Assembly (NCBI GenBank): GCA_018711085.1
Contig: DVIR01000042.1
Coordinates: 1-19,253 of the forward strand
Length of the DNA: 19,253 bases
Direction of reading: 5' to 3'
From: Faeciplasma gallinarum
GTDB taxonomy: Bacteria > Bacillota > Clostridia > Oscillospirales > Ruminococcaceae
In this document: piece by piece, positions 7,526 to 14,789 of the stretch
How the letters are laid out: each line of letters begins with the position of its first letter
Numbering within the stretch: position 1 is the stretch's first letter
Program-made: the position numbers and the translations under genes
Notes under the pieces: model-generated
The model's input: the letters and a program-made list of their open reading frames with translations, nothing else
Databases searched by the model: none
Told to the model about the DNA's origin: nothing

Positions 7526-8140
7526 ATGTCACTTTTAAAGGTATTTATCAGCGGAATATGCTCCGGCGCGCTTGTCGGAATAGGCGGCGCGGTGTACCTC
7601 AGCTGCGACAACAAATATGTCGGAGCGGTGCTCTTTTCGGTAGCCCTGATAAGCATATGCTACCTCGGAACTTATCTCTTCACGGGAAAAATCGGCTTTT
7701 TGGCAGAAAAATTTGAGCTTAAGACGCTTGCTCAGCTTGGCGTGGGGCTTGTGGGAAACTTTGTGGGGGCAACGCTTTTCGGATTGCTTGCAGCGTACGC
7801 AAAGCCGCAAATCCGCGATGCAGCAATAACATCCTGCCAATCAAAGCTTGAAAACGATTTTTTGAGCGCCGTGTGCCTTGGCGCAATGTGCGGAATACTT
7901 ATGTATGTTGCCGTAAAGGTGTTTAAAGAGTTTAAAAATCCGATAGGCGTGATATTTTGCATACCGGTATTCATACTCAGCGGATACGAACACTCAATAG
8001 CTGACATGTTCTATTTTTCCGCTGCGCACATGATAAACTTTGACTACCTTTCATTTATTGCCGCCGTCGTCATCGGCAACGCCATAGGAGCTATGGCAAT
8101 TGCGTATCTGATAAGGTGCTCACTTCCCAAAAAATCATGA
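7526..8140 (+). CDS. Formate/nitrite transporter (FNT) family channel
   Basis: A 204-residue pentameric anion channel of the FNT family (FocA/NirC/HSC; PF01226) in the cell membrane. The ATG at 7526 is chosen because AGGAGG (7512-7517) stands 8 bases before it; an earlier in-frame ATG at 7490 has no such site. Six membrane helices are visible. The first carries SGICSGALVGIGG, the omega-loop/selectivity segment is TYLFTGKIGFLAEK, and the central-histidine motif GYEHSIADM is near residue 155. It is shorter than E. coli FocA (about 285), lacking long N- and C-terminal tails, as is common in clostridial members. Being first in a ZTP-riboswitch operon with glyA and fhs argues for formate, rather than nitrite or hydrosulfide, as the cargo. 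Confidence 0.85.
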   Translation: MSLLKVFISGICSGALVGIGGAVYLSCDNKYVGAVLFSVALISICYLGTYLFTGKIGFLAEKFELKTLAQLGVGLVGNFVGATLFGLLAAYAKPQIRDAAITSCQSKLENDFLSAVCLGAMCGILMYVAVKVFKEFKNPIGVIFCIPVFILSGYEHSIADMFYFSAAHMINFDYLSFIAAVVIGNAIGAMAIAYLIRCSLPKKS

Positions 8141-8205
8141 CAGACCGTCGGTACATATTTAACCTTGTTAAACGTAAAACAAATATATAAAAAGGAGCGA
8201 TTAGA

Positions 8206-9441
8206 ATGTTTTTTGAAAACCTTAAAAACTTCGATCCGGAGGTTGCTGCGTCATGTGACCGCGAGCTTTCAAGACAGCGCCACAACATTGAGCTTATAGC
8301 TTCCGAGAATATTGTATCTGAGGGCGTACTGCTTGCCGCGGGAAGCATACTCACCAACAAGTACGCTGAGGGTTACCCGGGAAAGCGTTACTACGGCGGA
8401 TGCATGTATGTTGACGAGGTAGAAGAGCTTGCAAGAGAGCGCGCAAAGAAGCTCTTCGGAGCAGAGCATGCAAACGTACAGCCTCACTGCGGAGCCAACG
8501 CAAATCTTGCGGCGTTCTTTGCATTTTTGCAGCCCGGCGACACCGTCCTTTCCATGAGCTTAGCTCACGGCGGACACCTTTCCCACGGCTCACCCGTAAA
8601 TATTTCCGGAAAGTACTTCCACATCGTTCCTTACGGAGTTTCAGACAGCACACAGACAATCGACTACGACGAAGTAGAGCGTTTGGCGATCGAAAACAAG
8701 CCCAAGCTCATACTTGCGGGTGCGTCCGCATATCCGAGAATCATTGATTTTAAGCGCTTCAGAGAAATTGCCGACAAGGTTGGCGCATACCTGATGGTTG
8801 ACATGGCGCACATCGCAGGACTTGTTGCCGCAGGACTTCACCCAAGCCCTGTTCCCTATGCCGACGTTGTCACATCCACAACCCACAAGACGCTTAGAGG
8901 CCCCAGAGGCGGACTTATTTTGTGCAAGGAGCAGTATGCAAAGGCAATAGACAAGGCTATCTTCCCCGGCACGCAGGGCGGACCGCTCATGCATATAATC
9001 GCTGCTAAGGCGGTAGCTTTCGGTGAGGCTCTCACCGACGAGTTCAAGCAGTATCAGACACAGATAATCAAGAACGCTCAGGTGCTTGCAAGCGAGCTGA
9101 CCGCAAAGGGCATAAACCTTGTTTCGGGCGGAACGGACAACCACCTCATGCTTCTTGACCTCAGAGGAACCGGAGTTACCGGCAAGGAGCTTGAGCGCCG
9201 CCTTGACGAGGTTCACATCACCGCAAACAAGAACGCTATTCCCAACGACCCCGAAAGCCCCTTCATCACAAGCGGATTGAGAGTAGGTACTCCCGCCGTG
9301 ACATCAAGAGGCTTCAAGGAGCCTGAAATGAAGCTCATAGCAGGCTGGATCAGTGACGTCATCAAGGACTTTGAGGGCTGTAAGGACAGAGTAACAAAGG
9401 AAGTCATCGCACTTTGCGACAAGCATCCTATTTACGAATAA
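8206..9441 (+). CDS. glyA: Serine hydroxymethyltransferase
   Basis: A 411-residue PLP enzyme converting serine + THF to glycine + 5,10-methylene-THF in the cytosol. The PLP lysine is Lys228 in VTSTTHKTLRGPRGG. Cofactor residues Asp199 and His202 lie in MVDMAHIAGLVAAG. The N-terminal substrate motifs ELIASENIVS (29-38) and NKYAEGYPGKRYYGG (51-65) and the carboxylate-binding Arg in SGLRVGTPA (357-365) are all present. Length is normal. AAGGAG (8192-8197) precedes the ATG. It lies 65 bases after the FNT gene with no terminator between, so it is most likely read from the riboswitch promoter; only weak -10-like AT stretches occur in the gap. Confidence 0.97.
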   Translation: MFFENLKNFDPEVAASCDRELSRQRHNIELIASENIVSEGVLLAAGSILTNKYAEGYPGKRYYGGCMYVDEVEELARERAKKLFGAEHANVQPHCGANANLAAFFAFLQPGDTVLSMSLAHGGHLSHGSPVNISGKYFHIVPYGVSDSTQTIDYDEVERLAIENKPKLILAGASAYPRIIDFKRFREIADKVGAYLMVDMAHIAGLVAAGLHPSPVPYADVVTSTTHKTLRGPRGGLILCKEQYAKAIDKAIFPGTQGGPLMHIIAAKAVAFGEALTDEFKQYQTQIIKNAQVLASELTAKGINLVSGGTDNHLMLLDLRGTGVTGKELERRLDEVHITANKNAIPNDPESPFITSGLRVGTPAVTSRGFKEPEMKLIAGWISDVIKDFEGCKDRVTKEVIALCDKHPIYE

Positions 9442-9504
9442 TATAAATAATATAATCAGTTGGCCGGCAGTAAGAAACGATTGTATCAACACAGGGAGGT
9501 AAAC

Positions 9505-11184
9505 ATGGCATCTTATAAATCTGATATTGAAATAGCTCAGTCTGTTACGATGGAGCCCATTGATGATGTTGCAAAGGCAGCCGGTATTGACGAGAGGTAT
9601 CTTGAGCATTACGGCAAGTACAAGGCAAAAATTGATTTGTCCCTTCTCAAGGAGTCGTCAAAGCCGGACGGTAAACTCATATTGGTTACTGCCATTACTC
9701 CCACGCCGGCAGGCGAAGGAAAGACAACAACCACTATAGGACTTGCCGACGGGTTGAGAAAGATAGGCAAAAAATCTATAGTGGCATTAAGAGAGCCTTC
9801 GTTAGGCCCCGTTTTCGGAATAAAAGGAGGAGCTGCGGGCGGCGGATACGCTCAGGTGGTTCCCATGGAGGATATAAACCTTCACTTTACAGGCGACTTT
9901 CATGCCATAGGTGCAGCCAACAATCTCCTTGCAGCTATGCTTGATAACCACATACAGCAGGGAAACGAATTAGGCATAGACCCTAAGAAAATAACATGGA
10001 AGCGCTGCGTTGACATGAACGACAGGCAGTTACGGTATATAGTTGACGGTCTCGGCGGCGCGGCAAACGGAACCCCCAGGGAGGACGGCTTTGACATAAC
10101 GGTTGCGAGCGAAATAATGGCTGTTTTCTGCCTTTCAAGCTCCATATCTGATTTAAAGCAGCGCCTTTCAAGGATAATTGTCGGCTACACATATGACGAC
10201 AAGCCAGTTACCGCGGGAGACCTAAAAGCTGTAGGAGCCATGGCAGCGCTTTTAAAGGACGCGCTGAAGCCCAACCTTGTGCAGACGCTTGAGCACACTC
10301 CGGCATTTGTCCACGGCGGACCGTTTGCAAACATTGCACACGGCTGCAACTCGATACTCGCAACAAGGCTTGCCATGAAAACCGGCGACTACGCCGTAAC
10401 CGAAGCAGGTTTCGGAGCTGACCTCGGAGCGGAAAAGTTCCTCGACATCAAATGCAGGGTTGCAGGTCTTACGCCCTCAGCGGTTGTAATTGTAGCAACG
10501 GTGAGAGCGCTAAAGATGCATGGAGGCCTTGCAAAAACAGAGCTTGGATCGGAAAACCTCGAAGCTTTGGAAAAGGGACTCCCCAACCTTCTGCGCCATG
10601 TGTCAAACATAAAGAATGTTTACGGCCTGCCGTCTGTTGTTGCGGTAAACCGCTTCACCACCGACACCGACGCCGAAATAGAGCTTGTAATTAAGAAGTG
10701 CGCAGAGCTTGGCGTTAAGGCCATTCTCTCCGATGTGTGGGCAAAGGGCGGAGAAGGCGGAAAAGAGCTTGCGGCGGAGGTTGTAAGGCTTTGTGAAGAG
10801 GAAAAGCCCGACTTTAGGTTCTCCTACCCCGACGATTTCACACTTGAGCAGAAGATAGAGGCTGTAGCGACTAAGGTTTACGGCGGAACGGGCGTAAACT
10901 ACACCATGGCGGCGAAAAAGCAGCTTCAAAGGCTTACGGAACTTGGTTTTGCAAATATGCCGGTGTGCATAGCCAAAACTCAATATTCGTTCTCCGACGA
11001 CCCGACTAAGCTTGGCGCACCTGCCGATTTCAGCATCACGGTAAGAAGCGTGAAGGTTTCTGCGGGCGCAGGGTTTGTAGTTGTCCTGACAGGAGACATA
11101 ATGACAATGCCGGGACTTCCTAAGGTTCCGGTTGCACAGAGAATAGACGTTGACGAAAACGGAGTTATTTCCGGTCTGTTCTGA
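9505..11184 (+). CDS. fhs: Formate--tetrahydrofolate ligase
   Basis: A 559-residue homotetrameric enzyme joining formate to THF with ATP to give 10-formyl-THF, the entry step for formate into purine synthesis and the methyl branch of acetogenic metabolism. The start is the ATG at 9505, with AGGGAGG (9493-9499) directly upstream; an in-frame TTG at 9460 lacks a site. The P-loop TPTPAGEGKTTTT covers about residues 65-77, and the conserved REPSLGPVFGIKGGAAGGGYAQV block (96-118) and FTGDFHAIGAANNL (128-141) follow. No truncation is seen. With the FNT channel and glyA it makes a complete import-and-activate route for formate. A strong terminator follows at 11244. Confidence 0.97.
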   Translation: MASYKSDIEIAQSVTMEPIDDVAKAAGIDERYLEHYGKYKAKIDLSLLKESSKPDGKLILVTAITPTPAGEGKTTTTIGLADGLRKIGKKSIVALREPSLGPVFGIKGGAAGGGYAQVVPMEDINLHFTGDFHAIGAANNLLAAMLDNHIQQGNELGIDPKKITWKRCVDMNDRQLRYIVDGLGGAANGTPREDGFDITVASEIMAVFCLSSSISDLKQRLSRIIVGYTYDDKPVTAGDLKAVGAMAALLKDALKPNLVQTLEHTPAFVHGGPFANIAHGCNSILATRLAMKTGDYAVTEAGFGADLGAEKFLDIKCRVAGLTPSAVVIVATVRALKMHGGLAKTELGSENLEALEKGLPNLLRHVSNIKNVYGLPSVVAVNRFTTDTDAEIELVIKKCAELGVKAILSDVWAKGGEGGKELAAEVVRLCEEEKPDFRFSYPDDFTLEQKIEAVATKVYGGTGVNYTMAAKKQLQRLTELGFANMPVCIAKTQYSFSDDPTKLGAPADFSITVRSVKVSAGAGFVVVLTGDIMTMPGLPKVPVAQRIDVDENGVISGLF

Positions 11185-11243
11185 TTTACATTAAGTCAAC
11201 ATTACACTAATAGCCACTGATTTTTTCAGGCGTTTGATGAGAA

Positions 11244-11287
11244 AAGAGCCGACAACCGCTTTAAACTGCGGTCTGTCGGCTCTTTTT
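11244..11287. terminator. Strong terminator ending the one-carbon operon
   Basis: An 11-bp outer stem (AAGAGCCGACA at 11244-11254 with TGTCGGCTCTT at 11273-11283) continues into an inner CCGC/GCGG stem and ends in T's to 11286. On the minus strand the mirrored A/T flanks are shorter, but it may also stop transcription from the remnant gene at 11343-12198. Confidence 0.88.
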
Positions 11288-11342
11288 ATAAATTCACCGT
11301 GCGGGTTCAATATTGACTTTGCTCGGCGTTTTTATTTATGAA

Positions 11343-11390
11343 TCAGTGCCAATCGTGCTTTTCGTTTCTGTCAAGCGCATTTATCCTGTC
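11343..11390 (-). pseudogene. Possible aldo/keto reductase C-terminal remnant
   Basis: In a frame one base away from the chimeric gene upstream, the last codons before a TGA at 11343-11345 read DRINALDRNEKHDWH. This resembles the extreme C-terminus of bacterial aldo/keto reductases (an ALDR/K-x-E-x-HDW type ending), recognised from memory only. Genes for such reductases are often found beside flavodoxins and sugar acetyltransferases next to a LysR regulator, so a deletion could have joined the flavodoxin codons to this tail. Fifteen residues are too few for certainty. Confidence 0.38.
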
Positions 11391-12198
11391 CGTGCCATAT
11401 CGGATAGCCCAAAAATATCGTGTCGTATTGATCCATATTTTCTACACCGCCCTCTATTGCTGGTCTTGCGGATGGGTCGTCCTGCTCTAAATCAGCCCTG
11501 CCGCCTGTGTAATACTCTAAATCCTCATCGGTATAGGGCACCTGCGGCACAATTTCGTATATATCAGTATCCAAAATGTTGCCTATATACTCAGCAACCT
11601 GCTCTGTTGTGCCGGTTGCGGAGAAGTACGCAATCAAAGTGCTCCCTGCACTGCTTTCGGGCAGGGTTTGGTCAGATGTTTCGGCGTTTTCGTCATTCTC
11701 ATCGTTTTCAACGCTTCCCGCGCCGATCACAGACCACTCCCCTACAGTAACACCAGACAATATCGTTGAGTTTGAGCCAACCCACACGTTCCGCTCAAGT
11801 TTTATAGGCGCATAATAATTTTTTCGATTTTCCGACGGGTCGAGCGAATGATTTATCGTTGCAAACACGACATTGTGCCCTATCAAAGCCCCGTCCCCTA
11901 TTTCAATGCCGCCCTGGTCTTGAAAATGGCATCCGGAATTTATAAACACGTTCTTGCCGATTGAAATGTTCTTCCCGAAATCGGTGTAAAACGGCGGGAA
12001 CAATCTGAAAGACTCATCGACATCCTTTCCGATAAGGCGGCTCATTATTTTGCGCAGCTCGGCCGGCTCATGATAGCGCGTGTTTATCTCCATACATATG
12101 CGCAGAGCCTCCTGATACAGCTCGTCTGCATACATCAGAACAGGCAAAGTGTTCTTTGAGTCATCAAAAAATCCCGCTATGACGTCTTCTGCTGTCAA
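11371..12198 (-). pseudogene. Chimeric remnant: sugar O-acetyltransferase fused to flavodoxin piece
   Basis: The 275-codon frame joins two unrelated incomplete genes. Residues 1 to about 162 are a maltose/galactoside O-acetyltransferase: the N-terminal cap, then left-handed beta-helix hexapeptides (ISIGKNVFINSGC, IEIGDGALIGHNV, GVTVGEWSVIGAGSV) with the catalytic-type His117 in TINHSLD. The usual closing part after GAGSV (the nucleotide-side loop and PAxxxR tail) is missing. A short acidic linker (VENDENDENAE) leads into residues 187-270, the N-terminal half of a Flavodoxin_4 type protein: FMN phosphate loop STLIAYFSATGTTEQVAEYI, then YDTIFLGYPIWHG. The frame stops six codons later, about half-way through the domain. 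The start is TTG at 12198 with a strong AAGGAGGT 6 bases before. It may still be translated, but the flavodoxin half cannot bind FMN fully. The best reading is a deletion product of an acetyltransferase-flavodoxin operon. Confidence 0.72.
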
Positions 12199-12251
12199 AC
12201 TGACACCTCCTTGAGAACCGCACCCGACTTACAGTCGTTCTCCTCACTTAA

Positions 12252-12280
12252 ATTATAAGCGAACACATATTAAATATCAA
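12252..12280 (-). promoter_or_regulatory. Minus-strand promoter for the chimeric gene
   Basis: On the minus strand TTGATA (12280-12275), a 17-base spacer and TATAAT (12257-12252). Both hexamers are near-perfect, so the remnant gene keeps an intact promoter. The same two hexamers and spacing occur before the lipoprotein gene at 13321-13893. Confidence 0.8.
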
Positions 12281-12295
12281 ATACATATATTAAAT
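12267..12295. repeat. 9-bp direct repeat, 20-bp period, in divergent control region
   Basis: ATATTAAAT occurs at 12267-12275 and again at 12287-12295, exactly 20 bases (two helical turns) apart, between or overlapping the two divergent promoters. It is a candidate LysR-type binding region, inferred from position and spacing only; the sequence is AT-rich, so chance is possible. Confidence 0.4.
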
Positions 12296-12307
12296 GCGCT
12301 TTCATAC

Positions 12308-12336
12308 TTGAAAGGTATAGGTTCATCTGATATACT
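12308..12336 (+). promoter_or_regulatory. Promoter of the LysR regulator
   Basis: TTGAAA at 12308-12313, a 17-base spacer and TATACT at 12331-12336, 24 bases before the LysR ATG. It is divergent from the promoter at 12252-12280, leaving 27 bases between the two -35 boxes. Confidence 0.78.
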
Positions 12337-12359
12337 CTGATTAGAAGGAGGGCGCATGC

Positions 12360-13244
12360 ATGGATATAAGAGTACTGAAATATTTTCTTGCTGTTGCGAG
12401 GGAGGAAAGCATAACAAAGGCGGCGCAGGCACTTCACATGACTCAGCCGCCGTTATCGAGGCAGCTTAAAGATTTGGAGGACGAGCTTGGCAAGCAGCTT
12501 CTCATACGCAGCAGTAAAAAGATCAGCCTTACCCCGGACGGGATGCTTTTAAAAAAGCGTGCCGAGGAAATGGTCGAGCTGATGGAAAAGACAAAGGCGG
12601 AGCTTTCCACGTCGGACGACATAATCAGTGGGGACATCTACATGGGCTGCGGCGAAACCGAGGCGGTTTCCATGATTGCCAAGGCGGCAAAATCACTACA
12701 GGAAAAATACCCGCTTATACGCTACCACATATACAGCGGAGACGCTGCGCACATATGCGAAAGGCTCAACAACGGGCTGATTGATTTTGGCCTTTTGGTT
12801 GAACCGTTTGACTTTGAAAAATACGATTACATAAAGCTGCCGACAAAGGACACCTGGGGCGTCCTGATGAGAAAGGACAGCCCGTTAGCCGTAAAGGAAC
12901 GCATTGAACCGCGTGATTTATGGGAGCAGCCGCTCATAATATCTCACCAGACGTCGCGCAGCAGCGAAATGATTTCATGGCTTCAAAGGGATGTGTCATC
13001 GCTAAACATCGTTGCGACCTATGATTTGATTTACAACGCCTCGCGGTTTGTCAAAATGGGATTTGGGTATGTCATCGGATTGGACGGGCTTATAAACACA
13101 TCAGGCGACAGCGAGCTTTGCTTCAGACCGCTTTATCCGCCGGCGGAGGCGGGACTTTGCATAGTGTGGAAGAGATATCAGGTGTTCTCAAAAGCTGCGG
13201 AAAAGTTTTTATCGCAGATGAGATCGGAGTTTTCGCAGCCATAA
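12360..13244 (+). CDS. LysR family transcriptional regulator
   Basis: A 294-residue LTTR. The N-terminal winged helix-turn-helix is at about residues 1-60 (LKYFLAVAREESITKAAQALHMTQPPLSRQLKDLE, then the wing RSSKKISLTPDG). A linker helix follows to about 88, and a periplasmic-binding-protein-like effector domain spans about 90-290. AAGGAGGG (12345-12352) sets the ATG at 12360; an ATG four bases earlier is out of frame. It is divergent from the acetyltransferase-flavodoxin remnant, the arrangement by which LTTRs usually control the neighbour and themselves. The former targets were probably redox genes. The effector is unknown. It looks intact, so if its operon has been lost the regulator has outlived it or controls other genes such as the nearby lipoprotein. 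Confidence 0.92.
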   Translation: MDIRVLKYFLAVAREESITKAAQALHMTQPPLSRQLKDLEDELGKQLLIRSSKKISLTPDGMLLKKRAEEMVELMEKTKAELSTSDDIISGDIYMGCGETEAVSMIAKAAKSLQEKYPLIRYHIYSGDAAHICERLNNGLIDFGLLVEPFDFEKYDYIKLPTKDTWGVLMRKDSPLAVKERIEPRDLWEQPLIISHQTSRSSEMISWLQRDVSSLNIVATYDLIYNASRFVKMGFGYVIGLDGLINTSGDSELCFRPLYPPAEAGLCIVWKRYQVFSKAAEKFLSQMRSEFSQP

Positions 13245-13254
13245 CGCTATAAAT

Positions 13255-13290
13255 AAAAAGATTGCCGCTTTTTATGGCAGCAATCTTTTT
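13255..13290. terminator. Bidirectional terminator between convergent genes
   Basis: AAAAAGATTGC (13255-13265) pairs perfectly with GCAATCTTTTT (13280-13290) around a 14-base interior that can form a few further pairs. A-rich and T-rich arms make it a terminator in both directions, serving the LysR gene and the convergent lipoprotein gene. Confidence 0.85.
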
Positions 13291-13320
13291 AACGGTTTGT
13301 TTGCAATCCACGTGCTTTTA

Positions 13321-13893
13321 TCACTCTTCGAGAGAAAATGTAACGGTGACATCGCCGCTTCCTAAAGCCTCTTCCCATCCGGTGAGGTCGTCTATGCTTC
13401 CAAGCCTTGTGTAGCTCCATGAGTTAGAGCCGTAGAAAATAACAATTTGGTTTCCCTGATACAAAACTATGTCGCCAGCCTGTGTAGTGGTTTGGCTGTT
13501 GCTTGTCGGCAGATCCGTTCCCAAAGAGCCAACCTTTTCAAATCCCGCATAATCGCTCATTTGAATGGTCACGGGAGCTTGCTTCATCATCTCAACGAGC
13601 GCATCGACTGCTTCGTTTGACTCAAGGGTTGCATAAAAGCTGCTTCCGGACACCCAAACTATCATTTTCATCTCGCTGTTTTCCTCCTCATAAGCAGTTG
13701 CGGCAGTGCTTTGTTCAGCCTGCCCGTCGGTTCCTGTGACGGCATTGCCGGTTTCTTCGGGCAAGTATGCGGTTTGGTCTTCCGACGCCGTATCGTCAGT
13801 GATTTGTGTTTGCTGAGCTTTTTCTTCGCTTGAGCATCCGAAAAGGCAGATTGCAAAACATGCGATGAGCATGCACAAAATGATTTTTCGCAC
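13321..13893 (-). CDS. Cyclophilin-like fold lipoprotein
   Basis: A 190-residue exported lipoprotein. It has a basic start (MRKII), a hydrophobic core and the lipobox LFGC with lipidated Cys20, then a long Ser/Thr/Glu/Gln-rich tether (about 21-72). The folded domain (about 75-190) matches the cyclophilin-like families (PF18050 type): MIVWVSGSSFYATLESN, APVTIQMSDYAGFEKVGSLGTDLP, GDIVLYQGNQIVIFYGSNSWSYTRLGSI. Proline isomerase activity is not shown for these proteins and the role is unknown. The start is GTG at 13893 with AGGAG 8 bases upstream. Such proteins often accompany flavodoxin, reductase and LysR genes, so it may be a surviving member of the same redox locus. Confidence 0.83.
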   Translation of the reverse strand: MRKIILCMLIACFAICLFGCSSEEKAQQTQITDDTASEDQTAYLPEETGNAVTGTDGQAEQSTAATAYEEENSEMKMIVWVSGSSFYATLESNEAVDALVEMMKQAPVTIQMSDYAGFEKVGSLGTDLPTSNSQTTTQAGDIVLYQGNQIVIFYGSNSWSYTRLGSIDDLTGWEEALGSGDVTVTFSLEE

Positions 13894-13925
13894 TTAGGTC
13901 ACTCCTAATCAGGTTTTCGCCTTTA

Positions 13926-13954
13926 ATTATAGCAAATAAAAAGCGGCATATCAA
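13926..13954 (-). promoter_or_regulatory. Minus-strand promoter of the cyclophilin-like lipoprotein
   Basis: On the minus strand TTGATA (13954-13949), 17 bases, TATAAT (13931-13926). Transcription would start near 13919, about 26 bases before the GTG start. Confidence 0.8.
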
Positions 13955-13997
13955 TCATCCGCACCGACATTCCTATCGCGTGCGCCCTACGCCGCTA

Positions 13998-14026
13998 TTG
14001 CATTTTTTCTTAATCGGGTATATTAT
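13998..14026 (+). promoter_or_regulatory. Promoter of the pspC-like gene
   Basis: TTGCAT at 13998-14003, 17-base spacer, TATTAT at 14021-14026; an overlapping TATAAT at 14024-14029 gives a 20-base spacer. It leaves a leader of about 55 bases before the ATG. Confidence 0.65.
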
Positions 14027-14089
14027 AATAGTATAAAAGCGAATGTATTTTTCAGAAGTTATCAATGCATAAGGGGGTCACGCTTATAC

Positions 14090-14302
14090 ATGGAAAAGAA
14101 AAAGCTTTACAGATCGAGATTTAACAAAAAAATATGCGGCGTATGCGGAGGAATTGCGGAGTATTTCGGAATTGACCCGACGGTTGTGCGTGTTATATGG
14201 GTAATACTCGCCTTCCTTCCGGTGCTGCCGATGATAATAATTTATATCATTCTCGCTTTGGTGATACCGGAAAACCCGAACGACACCATAGTGATGGATT
14301 GA
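14090..14302 (+). CDS. PspC domain membrane protein
   Basis: A 70-residue protein consisting only of a PspC domain (PF04024). The basic N-terminus KKLYRSRFNKKICGVCGGIAEYFGIDP carries the family hallmark GVCGGIAEYF, and one hydrophobic helix follows at about 35-60, with the acidic tail ENPNDTIVMD. PspC in proteobacteria senses envelope stress and works with PspA/PspB; stand-alone short versions are common in Firmicutes and their partner is often unknown. No pspA is present in this window. AGGGGGT lies about 13 bases before the ATG, slightly long. The gene is a single transcription unit between its own promoter and a terminator. Confidence 0.92.
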   Translation: MEKKKLYRSRFNKKICGVCGGIAEYFGIDPTVVRVIWVILAFLPVLPMIIIYIILALVIPENPNDTIVMD

Positions 14303-14315
14303 CCGAGCTGAAAAC

Positions 14316-14350
14316 AGAGGCTGAGATATTTTTCTCAGCCTCTTATTTTT
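14316..14350. terminator. Bidirectional terminator
   Basis: AGAGGCTGAG (14316-14325) pairs perfectly with CTCAGCCTCT (14334-14343) around an 8-base loop, followed by TATTTTTATT on the plus strand and TGTTTTC on the minus strand. It ends the pspC-like gene and, from the other side, the polymerase operon. Confidence 0.87.
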
Positions 14351-14771
14351 ATTCAAACGCATCGCATTCAAGTCCCGCCACGTCATCAAGCGGAACCGCT
14401 GCGCCGTTTTCAAATATCAGTTCTCGGTTATACTCATCTATGCTCCTGAGCCGCGCAGTCATTGTCACGTATCTGCCGCCCGCTTTCTTTTCATCCTCTA
14501 CAAAATAGCTGACAGTCACAATCGGACGCTGCTTTATCCGGCTCAAAAGCTGCCGTATCTTTGAATCCAACATGTACTTTGTAAAATCGTCAAGCTCCTC
14601 TTTATTATCTGTGAGCCTGGCGGTTTCCTTTATCTCGTCGTCATATCCCGTCAGCGCGGCAAACGATGCAAACTGCGCCGCCCTGTCGTGCATGGACATC
14701 TTAGCATGCGTCTTTGAAGTGTGGTGAGCGAGATTTATTATGTCCTCATACTTGCCATCCTTGCCGGTCAT
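14349..14771 (-). CDS. YolD-like protein
   Basis: A 140-residue cytosolic protein of the YolD-like type. The N-terminal half has MSMHDRAAQFASFAALTGYDDEIKETARLTD (about 25-55), characteristic of clostridial members; the C-terminal half is a small beta-rich domain with TVSYFVEDEKKAGGRYVTMT (about 85-104). YolD proteins are encoded beside Y-family polymerases (UvrX/YqjW in Bacillus) and are thought to act with them; the mechanism is not established. AAGGAGG lies 10 bases before the ATG, in the 18-base gap after the GNAT gene. It is the last gene of the polymerase cluster, ending at a terminator. Confidence 0.78.
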   Translation of the reverse strand: MTGKDGKYEDIINLAHHTSKTHAKMSMHDRAAQFASFAALTGYDDEIKETARLTDNKEELDDFTKYMLDSKIRQLLSRIKQRPIVTVSYFVEDEKKAGGRYVTMTARLRSIDEYNRELIFENGAAVPLDDVAGLECDAFE

Positions 14772-14789
14772 GCGCTTGCCGCCTCCTTG

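Noticed and set aside
8641..9216. 191-codon open frame antisense to glyA
   Set aside because: Shadow of the highly conserved glyA coding strand; no independent evidence.
9460..9504. Upstream TTG start giving fhs 15 extra residues
   Set aside because: No ribosome site; the ATG at 9505 has AGGGAGG at ideal distance and gives the normal N-terminus.
11313..11815. Plus-strand open frames over the chimeric gene
   Set aside because: Composition and lack of domain resemblance show they are shadows of the minus-strand acetyltransferase-flavodoxin frame.
13942..13996. AGCGGC and GCCGCT widely spaced between the two divergent promoters of the lipoprotein and pspC-like genes
   Set aside because: Six bases separated by more than 40 are not convincing as a hairpin or operator.
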